Both the position numbers and the translations under genes were made by a program. Shown one piece after another: positions 35,780 through 50,018 of a stretch of DNA of 64,000 nt. The number at the start of each line of letters is the position of its first letter. Position 1 is the first letter of the stretch. Under the pieces are notes generated by a model. That model saw only the letters and a list, made by a program, of their open reading frames with translations. It was not told the DNA's origin and made no database searches. The stretch comes from Hofstenia miamia (taxonomy: Eukaryota; Xenacoelomorpha; Acoela): positions 1,613,038 through 1,677,037 of the forward strand of contig SCFE01000106.1 in NCBI GenBank assembly GCA_004352715.1. The letters run 5' to 3'.

Positions 35780-35815
<36 letters not shown>
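35610..35815. repeat. (TA)n flanking a ~50-bp GC-rich module, copy 1
   Basis: TA repeats enclose TTAGGGCCCGTGCGTATGAA, then AATTTTAGGAGTCGGTGCGA, then CTATGCGC, followed again by TA repeats, a 66-base gap (35714-35779) and more TA. The same module, also bracketed by TA repeats, occurs at 50018-50064. The inner AGTCGGTGCGACT can form a hairpin. Confidence 0.85.
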
Positions 35816-35816
<1 letters not shown>

Positions 35817-38590
35817 ACACATTAAGTTCAAATACTAGTGGCAGGCACTTGCTACCTAAAACAAATAAAAATAATACAAGAGATGCATTTTAAGAAGTAC
35901 CGTAAATACTTAAATACTCGAGTCTAAAAATTATATCTATAAATTTCTCACTATGGTATATCTTAGAATGCCCAATTGCTGATTTGATAATCGTGGGTAA
36001 ATTATGTTTGTTAAATGAATGGTGGGAAAGACACAAATTTTGTTGACATGGCAGATGCGCTTATACCCCTGCATACCTCTGACCGTCAGAAAACCAAAGG
36101 TGATTACTTCAATCATCTCTGCAATAAAAATGTTCAAAACTAACATTCTTCGACGATTTACGCTGCCATATTGCATGACTCTTTTTGTTGGTTCATGCCA
36201 CGTGAGTAAGGAACAATACAATTGATCAGACACACCTAAATCCAATTTCTGCGTTCAAGTGCAATGAGCCCATCTGCGGAAAACACGGTAAATCAATGAA
36301 CTTTATATGTTGTTTATGCTATAGTGAATATCTTTGTGCAAGCTTTCGATCTTCTCTCCTTAAATGAACCTAAAAGCAAAAAATGTTCATTCAGTTTTAC
36401 CGTATCTTCTTGATGATTGTGGCTTATTGAAAAAATCCCTCTTGGTAATCAACTTTACTCAAAATTAATGTATAACTAATATATTATTTAAAAATCATTA
36501 TCTTAATCAAAGGAATTATAAAACAAGCTGCAAATTTATTTATAGCCATTCTAAATTACTGTGAGTTTCGTGTTTCGATCAGTTTGGGTGATTGAAATAA
36601 TTACCTTGGTCTTCAACCTATGTGCAATACGTTGGTGTTTTGAGGGTTAACCTAAATAAAACAACCTTTCAAAGTTTGGAGTGCAGCTTCTACATGGCGG
36701 CGGATAATTATACACGAAGATTTACGGTAATTACGAAGTTATTATTCTTTACCTAAAAAGGCAAACTTATAAAATTGACATTATCTACAAACTCATTTTT
36801 TCCACATTCTTTTTATCTCGAATTTTGAAATTACTTGGGTCTAAAATTTTTTTAGGTATTTATTTCAGCAGTACTTAGTTCAAATTAAAGACAAAAATAT
36901 AATATCATTTTTCGCTTTCGTAGTATACCATGGCTATATCGATTATATGACATTTTTCAGAGTTCCTATATAAAAGGGAATTAATTTCTAAGTTTTGACT
37001 TTGACTTATGATAAACCTTGTAATTACAAAAATGCTTGAATTTTATTGAAAATTAGGGTTTGAAAAGAATAGAATTTTTACCTACACCATAGAAGCATGT
37101 TTAACATCAAAATGCAAGAAACAAGTACACCTTACAGAAATGTTACCAGTTTATTAAAACTGCAATGGATGCTTTGAGGTTGATCATAAATGAAAAGCAT
37201 GAAATTTCATAATCATGAATATTGCGTTACAAAAAATAAATGCACCGAATGGGCACATTATAAAATCTGATTTTTTATGAAAATATTTTTGATAAAATTT
37301 TGTGCTCTAATCAGCCATATAATTGTAACTGAATTATTAAAAGACCTTTCTTTTTTAAGAAATTTCCTGAGTTTTCCAACGTGCTATATTCTAGACGTCG
37401 TATAGAAATATTTAAGGTTTACATATTGACCCACAGAGTAGCATACTTTTAATTAAAATACCGATCCATTTTTAAGGCAAGATACCGCGATATCGGTATT
37501 TTTCGGTATTTTCAAAATTACGCGGTACCGATTTCGGTATCGGTATAACGCCGGGCCCTACTAATTTATCTGATAAAACCTTACAAATTAACCCTGCTGA
37601 AAGTCGGATTTTGAAAAGCAGCGTTCATTCACAATTTCTCAAATCTGCAAGTATATCAGTAAGGTTTTTCAAACTAAATTTGTTGAAGCTCATTTTCACC
37701 AAAATCCTTAGGCTCAATAAACTAATGTACTGAATCATGGTAGGCATTTCTTGATTTTCGAATTTTTTTCAAATATTTTAAAGAATGTTAAAGTTAAGAA
37801 ATATGCTAAGGTGTTTGACAGTAGATTTCTTGAAGCAATTAATACACTTTTCTCGCATATAATAGAAATTGATTAACAATCATTTTAAACTTTCCATAAA
37901 TTAGATATTGCAAAATATTTATGAGTTTATAATCTTTAATAATATTTTGTTTCTGTTGCATATATGTCTACAGCAATTATCGAATTTTCTAATTATGTAT
38001 AGTTAATATTATTATTTGCAAATGTCTAAGGTCAACATCCATAGATGCTGTCAAACTTGTAAACTATTTGAAAAGTACTTCGAAAATGTTCATCAAATAG
38101 TTAAATGTATATACTAAGTTTGCCAAGTATGAGCTTAAGCCCCCCATTGCTTTAATTGCCATTAAATAAATATAGATGTACTCTAGAGAAAGTGTAGTTT
38201 ATCAATTTTGCACTCATCCGTATTCAAATTGAAATATTTAGTTCAATCATAAACTAAAAAGCAGCCTTTAAAAATCTCACATAGCCCACCCTAGTGCATC
38301 CTGAACCCAACCAACTATATTCTAAAGGATTTTATAAAAACAATGTAGAAAAACCGTGCTAAAGATTGATGAGCTAAAATAAGTTCAAAATCCAATTATT
38401 TTTTGTGCAAAATTGTATTGACATGCGGCATATCTACGGAAACACTTGAATAACATTTCGCGAAAATGCCTAATTTGCACATATATTGTAAGCTAAAGTA
38501 CGGGATCTTGCTGTAATATACATTAAAGTAAAGTAATATCTTTGTTTAAAAGACAAACAATAATTTATTAAAAATAAAACAATATTAAAG
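35816..38590. other. intergenic DNA with one hAT-like end
   Basis: No gene. At 37455-37560 repeated ACCGATACCG/CGGTATCGGTA words run up to GCCGGGCCCTA, resembling a hAT-type terminus with subterminal repeats. I could not pair it with a second end. Confidence 0.5.
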
Positions 38591-38720
38591 TACAGTCCTG
38601 GTCATAAGTATTGGCACACTCTGCAATGATTAACAAAATAACTTTGATTTTTAGCACTAGGCTCAAATTTGTCATTGTGAATTCAAATTTTCACGTAAAT
38701 TTTAATGAAAAATTTAGTTT
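38591..38720. mobile_element. solo end of a Tc1/mariner-type element
   Basis: TACAGTCCTGGTCATAAGTA followed by TTGGCACA closely fits the consensus terminal repeat of Tc1-like transposons (TACAGT..CGG.CAAAAGTATTGG), starting at a TA dinucleotide. No transposase and no second end were found. Confidence 0.7.
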
Positions 38721-41357
38721 TCCTCCAATTCCCCTCTGAAGTAGCACCCTAAAAACTATCTCCAGAAATATACATGCTATGTAAATTTGGGAAAATTCTA
38801 AGCAGTATTTGATATATACGTAATAGCGGTTTACTCAGTATAATATAGAATCATTACCCAGGCTAAGATATGCATTAACTGAGATATATTTAGTAACGAT
38901 GAATAAGAGATTCTCCAAAGCGGGGTAATGTCTAACTGTTTCAACCTTTGTTGCCTCATGTACACGTTAATCTAGACCAAACTACATTTAGATCCATTCG
39001 ATTTTGAGTATAACAAGTAATTGATACTGTTTAGGTCTCCAGTTCGTGATGGGTTCACTGCCCGAAGCGGTATCTGATCACCAAGAAGCAATCCGCCATG
39101 CCGCGTAGTCCAGTTCCAGCGACTCAGCTCATTCTCACAGACTTATTTTATTGTGTACCCTAACTACTTAGTGATAATAAATACCAAGCACAACTCGACT
39201 TAATATCTCAGACTCAGCACTGTGTGATTTAATAACATAGTACGCAAAGATGCATAGATACTAGCTGCTAGTAAAAACTAGTTAATAAATTAAGCAGCTT
39301 CCTATCTACATTTAAAATATCACTAACTAATAACGATTGACACTAGCTGCAACAAGATAAAAAGAGTAAAAACTATATACAAACTAATGCAGCTTCCTAA
39401 TCTACAGTTAAAAGATATACAATCAATAACAATACAATAATAAGATAAACACGGTCGTTATCCGTCTCATTATGGGTCTCCTAGTTGTTACGAATTTGGA
39501 TCTAAAATAAGAGAATAGATTGATAACGTTCCTAAGGTTGGCTGACTAGCCTTATTGCGAATTTGTTACTATATGTGACAATGCAAGATCGGTAGCCAGC
39601 TAAGCATGATGTAAAAACTCCTATACGTAGTCATAACTTAAATGCATGCGATTGATCAAGGCACCAAATAACTTTTCCCTCGCCTGTCGATCACTACATG
39701 CAAGAAATGCTTAGCTGCGCATTTATATAATAGTTAATCAAACCGAATAAAGATGCGTAAATTACTAAAAGAGTATATTTTCCATCAACTGATCATTTCT
39801 CGTAGAACATATTTATATCAAATTATTATAAACATATTTATCTCTAAACAAGTACCTGTCACGGTTTTTATTTTGCCTTCTACGTAGAACAGTTCTGCGT
39901 TAAGATGGCGGTTAGCTAAAATCGACGTGGAGCTAAATTGTCCACCTGTGATTTGTCAAAAGGTTGAGTGGCAAATACTTGCTTTACAAAATTTTCAAAT
40001 AACATGACTTGATGCTAATCTATTAAAGTACTAAGTAATATAAATAAATTTAAATTGTTATTCGATCTTGGTTGCTTTTCTTTTTTCTTTGTTCTTTATT
40101 GGATTATGCTACAATACCATGCAAACGCAATTATGATTAAATTTTGAACATTGGATTTTAGAGTTTTTACGCAATCACGGATTTTTACACAGTACTGGAA
40201 GTTGGACTACATTGCAAAATCGTTTTGAAAGAAACAGTTGGTGAACAAGAATTAGCAAAGATCGAATTACTCAAAATGTATTTCCTGCTGCACTCTGCAA
40301 ACATGAAACGTGAACAATGTGATTTTTAAATGTGTTCTGTTTGAATAATAAAATCAATAAATTGAATTTTTTCAGGCTCTGATGACCCAGCATCTTTCCA
40401 CGAAAGAAATTTATTTTAATAATAATGCTTGAACTGTATTGCTTTCTTCAGCATTACCAATTCCAACCTATGCAAAATTTTAGATGCCAAACAATTTATT
40501 GAGGCCTTATTTTTCGAAATGAATCAATGCTTTACTTCATATATGTTATCTAACTTTACACATACGTTTATTTTAAAATGTAGAATTGAAGGATTAAAAA
40601 AACTTGCAAATATATTTACTTATTTATTTAAATATACCCGATGTATATCTTACCATTAATAATTTTATATTTTAAATAAAGGCAAATTACACGTATTGAC
40701 TTATGCACTATAATCGGAATATGCACTTGTCAGTTTTGGAAACATCGAAATAAATTAATTAATAGATTCCTATGGAAATTTTGGTAAAAAATTCTGCAAA
40801 TTTTGAAACCAAGTATAAATTAAATCGGAAATAATTGAATTTAAGGAATTTCAGCATATGACTATTTCTGTTAATCTTCTAATGCGAACGAGTTCTGGTA
40901 AATATTATATTCTTGATTGATAGCAATCTCATTATTGCGAAAAAATCATCGGCTTCATTATTTTAAGTTCTTGACTCATCCTCCTTTGGTCCGCGGAAGG
41001 ATTTCACTGCAGTATTTTCTTCATTCAACAGGTTCCTATTGTTGAGGACACGAAATTCATCTGAGCCAACCAAACTTAAAGCTGTATTAGAAATCAAAGA
41101 AATGGCTAATATAGTTTTAAATAAGAAAACAAATAAAACAAAACATGTAAGTCATGTGACTTCTTGTGAGAGATAGCTAGAACATCATTTAGACAATTTC
41201 AAAGAAAAGTTCAACAGAGATCTGAAATCGCATGCAGACACAATTAAGTTTGACAAAAATCATTAGGATTCAAAGTTATACTTGAACTTACATTTTTTAG
41301 AGAATAAACTTAGTCATTAAAATTTATTGGCAATTTCGTTAATTTTTGGGTATTTCA
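38721..41357. other. intergenic DNA downstream of the CLN3-like gene
   Basis: No gene recognised. At about 39265-39440 two degenerate ~90-bp units share CACTAGCTGC and GCAGCTTCCTA..TCTACA. A block at 39050-39130 is GC-richer without a coding frame. Confidence 0.5.
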
Positions 41358-44300
41358 TCATAATGCATACTGATGCTTACAAATAATGTTGTGGGCAAAA
41401 ATAGATATAAATCCAGCTAATGAACTGCCACCACCTTCTCCAAAACTAGTAACAGCCATTGAATACTCCCTAAACCTATCACTTGATTCTTTTGAAATTA
41501 TGTAGAACGTATTCACATAGCAAGCGCCACCTATCAGTCCTTCAAGAAATATTATTGAAAACGTTAATCCAATTGTTGGAATAAAATGCTGAATGGCCTC
41601 AAATGTAAAGAACACCGCATTAACACATTGTAGAGCAGTTGCAATTACTATTCCTACAAAAGGAATTTGGACAACCACGGTTGATGACCGGGACACAAAA
41701 ACACCCATTTGATAAAACAATTGGAAAAAGCGGTATTGACTATCTTGAGAAAGGAAGATATGATTGAATGTGATGATCTGCATTAGTCCTTGATTGATGT
41801 AGTATTCAGCAAAGTAAACTACAACTAAAGCAATGATGAATTTATAAACGTATTTGAATATCGTCCACTTCTCTTGCCAGGTTAAAACTATGGATTCACT
41901 GTTTTTAACCATACTGCTTGTAAGTGAGGCTGATATGCTCTTTTCATTGCTCTCCTCTTCAAGAAATTTATTGACAGAATTTTTCTTATTTTGTTCATCC
42001 TCAATCAAGGCCATATTCTCTTCACTTGGGATCTAAATTTGCACACTTGAGATCGTTATGAAATAAATGTATCAAACTTTCAAAAAATTACTGTAGTACA
42101 ACAATACATACCACTCTCCTAAATTAGAGCAATAACGCCGTATTTGTTGAAATTGAAATATGCAGGAAGAATATAATTATAATATAATAATTATGTTATA
42201 TAATTGATAATATTTTTAGTGGCGGAAGTTGCCTAGGGTTATGCGGGAACGTCTAGTCCAATGGAATTTACTGAGAACTTGGTCCAAAGAACTAAATGGG
42301 ATTTCGTACAGTATGGGACTGGGACCAAAAATGAAGGATCGGGGACAACGGATTTCAGAATCTCACTCACAATTTTTCAAATTTTGGTCACTCAAAATAG
42401 AAATTGTTCAGTGCAACCATTAGGACTATGAGACCCAGAAAATTACATGGGACTGGGATCGAATCCAATGGGACAAAATGGGCCTGAGACCAAGAAAATA
42501 TTGGTCTCGCAGAACCATACAGTTGCTCCTAAAATAAACCTTTTTATATATGTTGCCATCTGATTTACGAGTAGAATATATTTTGGATATATATTGCTTA
42601 GATTAAATTGGAAATATTTTTGAATTAGTTATAAATTAATTGAGTAAATGAGACTTACAAAAATTCAACCCCAGAATACTGAAAAATGGTTTATTGGAAG
42701 CAGTGTTATAATAAGGTATTTTTGATTTAGAATATCCAATTTTACCATTTTAAAATTGTCAAAAAGCGTTTGTAATTTTCAGTTCTGAATTTTAAATTTG
42801 ATTTATAATTTTTTTCAATATAAAGTATAAAGTTACATTTCATATTGAGATACTAATAAGCAGTGGCGTTCGCAAAGGGGAGGGAGCATGGTGGAATGCT
42901 CCACCGTCAGGTTTTCAAAAGTGATTTTTACTGGATAAATAAAAAATTTTTTTTGTATTTTTATGTAAAGAAAAAAGTGTCGACAAAAAATACTGTTGAA
43001 GTAAGCTAAAGGTTTTGTTTCCTTTGTATGACATAAACCACAGACTTTTCATGAGACATTGGCAGTCCCATGAGAGATGAGTTCCTTTCCAATTGAATGA
43101 GATATGGAAATTCCTTAACCCGTGTCCGGTGGGCAGGAAAATGATACATTCTGTCTTAAATGAAAATGTCCACATTAATTAACTAAGACTTCTATTTTTA
43201 GTAAACTACGTCCATGAATATGACGTATACATCAGAGTTTTAGTATATAGCTATTTCACGGAAATTTTGCAAAGATTTTAATCTATGTTTTTAACAAAAA
43301 TTTTTGCAAATTTTAAAGTTCTATATACAATGGCAAAAATGACATATATTGGTGTAAATATGTTTTACATAATTGGAAATAGGCCAAGCTTCTTGATCAA
43401 GGCTGTCTCACTAACATACTTAATCACAACCAATGTATATTAATATGCTTACTTTTAGAGGAGATTTGAGAAGAAATAAATATGCGATGAGATATGATGC
43501 TGGTACTACTTCACAAACGAGCATTGTAGAGAATCTACTTAATCCAATTTGTCTTAGAAGAGCGTAAGCGAAAGCCCCGCCAACACCAGCCATTCCAGTT
43601 CCACTAGACCAGTATCCTATGGTAGATCTGGTATATATACTCGTAAATGCCAACATAGTCAGCTCTCCTAGAGCACTAGAGCTACTGGCCAAAATTACGC
43701 CTATGATGCATAGGAATGTATTGGTAAAGATTCCAACGAAAAGTAAGCTAAGAATTGCAGCTCCGATAGTGAATGTGAAACGAGGTAGAAAACCAATGTG
43801 ATCAAAGTATACTGGGGCAAATAACTAAATAATTTAGATTAAAAATGCTAAAAGCCTTGCTTAATTCGATTCAAAGTTATATAAAATATCATTAAAGGTG
43901 TAGGAGAATAATTAGTGATTTCATGATCTTTTAGTTATGGATACCAATATATTGATAAATGTAGGCCAATTTTTTTAGCATTAATCCCATTTAGGGGCTA
44001 CAAACCCCCTATTATTTTCTGAAATTATATTGCAAACAACACAATATTGGGTTTGCAAGTAAACATTGATGTAAAATTTTCATTGCTGGTACAAAGTTCA
44101 TTACTGTGATGACACCAGCATTTTTTGCTGATGCAAAGAAGCGATTTTTACTGAAAATGGGAGGTAAGTTGACTTATTTTTTTAATAATGTTACCATTCA
44201 ACCAGGTGTGTCTCTATTCGTTTATTGTACAGAAATAGGCCAAAATTACTTGAAACCATCAGAATCTTAGCCACCTCCAACAATTGTCAGTAAATTTTAA

Positions 44301-47300
44301 TAACAAGATATTACAGTTTTCTATGGAAAATTGGGATTTTCAACATCCAGCCTCTATACACAATTATGTATGCATTGACATTGATAAAAGTGTACATAGC
44401 TTACCAAGGTTTGGACATATCATTGTTAAACACACATATAGACAGAAAACCGACAGACAGAACTATAAAATGCTGATGACAGCAAAAAAATGAAAGAAAA
44501 AATGTAGAAAATGTAAGTGACCCTCAATGTTACAAGTAACAAACAGAGCAACATTGTGTGATGTAACATTTTATATCGTCAACAAACCTTGATTGGGTGT
44601 AACACAATATTTCGCCTACGTATCTCTGCAAAATATTCCAATTTTAGGAAGTACACACCGCCACTTCCTAAATTTTTTCAGAAATATGCATAAAAGATAA
44701 ATATTAAAAGTAAAAAACGAACTAAAAAAACATTGCCAAAAACGGGGTAACCTTGAACAGTTACATCAGAAACATACATTATTTGATTATCTTGGTTCGT
44801 TACTGTCTAGCAAGTAAGTTAACATCAGTCTGATGTCACACTGCGGCCTCATCAGATTCGAGCCATTGCTGCATGATTCCGATGAACCTCTGAATAGTCT
44901 TCCAGGAGGAACAGGCTTGGTGCGTGGTGAAGTTCGAAGAAACCTAGACCAGTCTCTTTTGGAAGTACTTCAAGCCAACAGAGATCAAGGTCTAGAAAAG
45001 AAGAAAAGAGAGTAGTTGATTTCTCCTGGCCTGGCTCTGTACAAATTAGCAGGACCATCTGGAAAATCATGTGAACGCCTAAAAACAAGCCATGGAAACT
45101 TTGGCCGCAGAAATTCAATTAAGATACCATTATTAAATGAAGAATCAAATGAAGAATCTTCACCTTCTTAATCAGAAGCGGACTGTGATGATTGTGGAGG
45201 TGACCATCTTTGTTACCTATGTCTATGTTTATGTGGATAACATACAGGATGTGATTGGCCTCAGTGTGTTCAGTGCCACCTTTGGATAAGTTGTCAGTGC
45301 AATGAAAGATCAACCAACATCCATTTTCAATGCAAAGATTGTCTGAAATGAGTATTGGAATTCCTGTGGATTGTATAAAGATATTTCTTATAGTTTTTCA
45401 TTGTATTTGAATATGGGTTCCAAGTTACCCCATGACATTGAAAAAAATGTGATGATTTTTAATTTGATTATTTTTTAATTTTACAAAAATTCTTAGATGA
45501 TTAATAGATTATTTTTAAGATAAAAGGGAATCTGCAGATTATGAAAGGGTTCGTTTCACTGAGATAATGGCTTATATGATTTTTATTATGAAATTATCAA
45601 AAATCTATAGGTAATGAAAACCTGGAAACGTATTATTAATATTATTGACAATAAATTAAAAAGCTTAGTTAATACGGTAATCATTACACCTAAAGTAGTA
45701 CATATTATGAGGGAATATAGAGGAATGAAATAATTGATAATGCTAATATAGTAACACACTGTTTTGTACTGATAAATATTAATCATTTGAATGTGGAAAA
45801 GTTGACGAAAACTAGTGTAAATAAAAAATGATTAAAATTTTCAAGTTGGTCAATTGACCCATTTGCAAAATGTTGATTATTAGTATGTGATGAATTTACA
45901 ATAGAGTTTTCTTAAATTTTCTGACTTNTCAGTCTGATGTCACACTGCGGCCTCATCAGATTCGAGCCATTGCTGCATGATTCCGATGAACCTCTGAATA
46001 GTCTTCCAGGAGGAACAGGCTTGGTGCGTGGTGAAGTTCGAAGAAACCTAGACCAGTCTCTTTTGGAAGTACTTCAAGCCAACAGAGATCAAGGTCTAGA
46101 AAAGAAGAAAAGAGAGTAGTTGATTTCTCCTGGCCTGGCTCTGTACAAATTAGCAGGACCATCTGGAAAATCATGTGAACGCCTAAAAACAAGCCATGGA
46201 AACTTTGGCCGCAGAAATTCAATTAAGATACCATTATTAAATGAAGAATCAAATGAAGAATCTTCACCTTCTTAATCAGAAGCGGACTGTGATGATTGTG
46301 GAGGTGACCATCTTTGTTACCTATGTCTATGTTTATGTGGATAACATACAGGATGTGATTGGCCTCAGTGTGTTCAGTGCCACCTTTGGATAAGTTGTCA
46401 GTGCAATGAAAGATCAACCAACATCCATTTTCAATGCAAAGATTGTCTGAAATGAGTATTGGAATTCCTGTGGATTGTATAAAGATATTTCTTATAGTTT
46501 TTCATTGTATTTGAATATGGGTTCCAAGTTACCCCATGACATTGAAAAAAATGTGATGATTTTTAATTTGATTATTTTTTAATTTTACAAAAATTCTTAG
46601 ATGATTAATAGATTATTTTTAAGATAAAAGGGAATCTGCAGATTATGAAAGGGTTCGTTTCACTGAGATAATGGCTTATATGATTTTTATTATGAAATTA
46701 TCAAAAATCTATAGGTAATGAAAACCTGGAAACGTATTATTAATATTATTGACAATAAATTAAAAAGCTTAGTTAATACGGTAATCATTACACCTAAAGT
46801 AGTACATATTATGAGGGAATATAGAGGAATGAAATAATTGATAATGCTAATATAGTAACACACTGTTTTGTACTGATAAATATTAATCATTTAGAGTATT
46901 GGAATTCCTGTGGATTGTATAAAGATATTTCTTATAGTTTTTCATTGTATTTGAATATGGGTTCCAAGTTACCCCATGACATTGAAAAAAATGTGATGAT
47001 TTTTAATTTGATTATTTTTTAATTTTACAAAAATTCTTAGATGATTAATAGATTATTTTTAAGATAAAAGGGAATCTGCAGATTATGAAAGGGTTCGTTT
47101 CACTGAGATAATGGCTTATATGATTTTTATTATGAAATTATCAAAAATCTATAGGTAATGAAAACCTGGAAACGTATTATTAATATTATTGACAATAAAT
47201 TAAAAAGCTTAGTTAATACGGTAATCATTACACCTAAAGTAGTACATATTATGAGGGAATATAGAGGAATGAAATAATTGATAATGCTAATATAGTAACA

Positions 47301-49971
47301 CACTGTTTTGTACTGATAAATATTAATCATTTAAATGTGGAAAAGTTGACGAAAACTAGTGTAAATAAAAAATGATTAAAATTTTCAAGTGGGTCAATTT
47401 ACCCATTTGCAAAATGTTGATTATTAGTATGTGATGAATTTACAATAGAGTTTTCTTAAATTTTCTGACTTTTATATTTTTGCATGTGCATCATTCATGT
47501 GAAAATCAATTTAAAAAACTGTAGTGGAAAATGTTTTCTTTGCATTTACACCTAGAATGGCCAAGTGTGTCAATTGATCCAAGTTGTAAAATTTTTTCAT
47601 TATTTTGTGAACTGTATTTTCTGACTATTTTATGTATATTTCAAGTATTTTTACTATCTTTGAAAGACATAAACAAAAAATAAACATGTTTAAAAATAAC
47701 TATATAACAAATAATCTATATACAGTTTGCGCATGTGATGCTAAGACACTGGCCACAAACTGGCTGTTGGCATTTTATACAGGTTGATACAGTCTTGTTA
47801 CGATTACATTTGCTCGGATTTGACAATGAACACGGTTCGGCAGTTTTGTTGGTGGTTCTTCTGCATGATTGCTTACTACAATCCATTGAAGAAGCTTAGA
47901 TTCCTATCAATGATCTTGCTAATGATAGAATAAATCCACGACGACTTTTATTTTCGCCAGTTTTCTTCTTATATATGATCCATGTATTGATGGCACTCAT
48001 GTCAAGTAGATTTGTAAAAACAGCAAGAGGCCATCTCCGAGTAGCACCTTTTGTTGATAATTGCCAACACATAGAGTCCAACATATCCACTCCGCACTTT
48101 GTTATATTGTAAAATAAAACAGACTCTGGCTTTTTTCTGGCATCAGAACTATATGAATGTAGTGTGACAGAACAGCAACATATTTATGCTTTTTTGCTTG
48201 GTAAAATGCCAAATTGATTGGAGTTGATTGAAAAAATTGGGTTTCATATAGTGAAAGTTTTCTTGATTTAGGTAACTCTTTTCTATTTCTTCGGATTGTA
48301 CCAACAGTTGAAATCCTCTTAGAAGCTAACTTCTCAGCTAGTGAACATGAAGTAAAAAAATTGTCGGCTGTTACATTGTAACCACCACCAAAATAGGGTT
48401 GAAGTAACTTCATTACTATGTGAGTTCCCAAGCCTTCCACTCTCGTTTCATCTTTGCCCAAGTATGGTTGAATTGATAGGCAATACTTAGACTCTACTTC
48501 GGCTAAGATCCAAAATTTGATGCCAAATTTATCAGGTTTTTTGGGCATATATTGTGTAAATCTGCATCTTGCTTTTGTAGGGAATAATTGTTCGTCAATG
48601 GTAAGATTTTGCTCTGGACTATACGATTTTTGAGAATTTTCAACAAAACGCTCCAATACCAAATTCATCAGTGCATACTTATCTGTTTCAAGTCTTATTC
48701 GACGTGTACTACGTTGATCAAATCGAATATAACGTTTGATTAACATAAATCGATTTCTTGACATTGATTTTCTGAATGCATCACTTCCTACACCTTGTGA
48801 GCAAAGATCTTTGATTGGAAAGCTTCTTTGGTTCATAACACCCCGTAGAAACAAAAGACCAATGAAAGCCTCCAACTCCTGCATTTTCAATGTAAAATTC
48901 GGGTTGCTATTTTGAACATGTTCATTAGTGCAAAGGATTATATGTCGGAGTAACCCATCATCGAATATAAGACGCCATGTATCAATAGGGTTATTTGCAA
49001 ATCGTGCATAAGAATTGATTCCTAATATTTTCCGCAAAATATTTTGAGACTGAAATAGACCAGAACTACTATTTTGTTTGTAATATCATGCCAGATACGT
49101 CTCTGACAACATAGAGAAGTTTGGGTAGAAGATGAACTTGGAATAGTTAGACCAGTATTATTCACTGGTGAAGAGTTTGATTCTAGTGATGCTGAGGAGA
49201 GGAGATAATCACTAGAACTATTGCTTCCTGCTGAATTATACGACATTTCATTAGTTGAATCGCTGTTTTGCTCAGTTCCACTAGAATCCTGTGCAAGATC
49301 ATTAATATAGGCAATTGCCATTAAAAAATAATGAAAATATTGCAAATATTTTGCGGTTTTCCGAGACCCATATAATCAGTGGGTAATTACAGATGAAAGA
49401 AGTAGTTTAAATTCTAATTGTGAATGACTTGCGAAAATATTTAAACAATCTATCAAAGTATTTACTGAGGTGGGTCAATTGATCCACTTTGGCCCTTCTA
49501 GTAGTAAAATATTTTTGGCCTTTCTAGTGTTAAGAACAAGGAACAGCATTATAAAAGTTCTTTCTTCTAATATAAACACTTATTTTTATTCGAAAATATT
49601 GAATAATTTCACGTTATTTAGAAGAATCTCTTCAAATTTTCACTATTTTATAAAATTGCACCACATATCCAATATTAGAATCCGCTATACTAAATCCCTG
49701 GTGGCAATGAATAAATGACATAGGTTGAGGTAAAACAAAAAATATATTTAAATTCTGTATTAAAATGTAAGGAATAAAACGTCAATGTTTTAATGCATAA
49801 AGAAAGATACATTAATCATTAAATCTGATCTTTTAACATTAATTACTTTTAATGTTCCATAATATATCTAAACTTTAAAAATCAAAGCACAAAGTTAATA
49901 CAGGTGTATAATTCTAACAAATTATTTAAAATTCGATGCAATTCTAATATTCCCTTTTTCATTTAGATAAG

Positions 49972-50018
<47 letters not shown>

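Noticed and set aside
35653-37560. One hAT element between the TAGGGCCCG-like words at 35653 and 37560
   Set aside because: Only the first nine bases agree, the flanks do not match as a target duplication, and the left word belongs to the TA-bracketed module.
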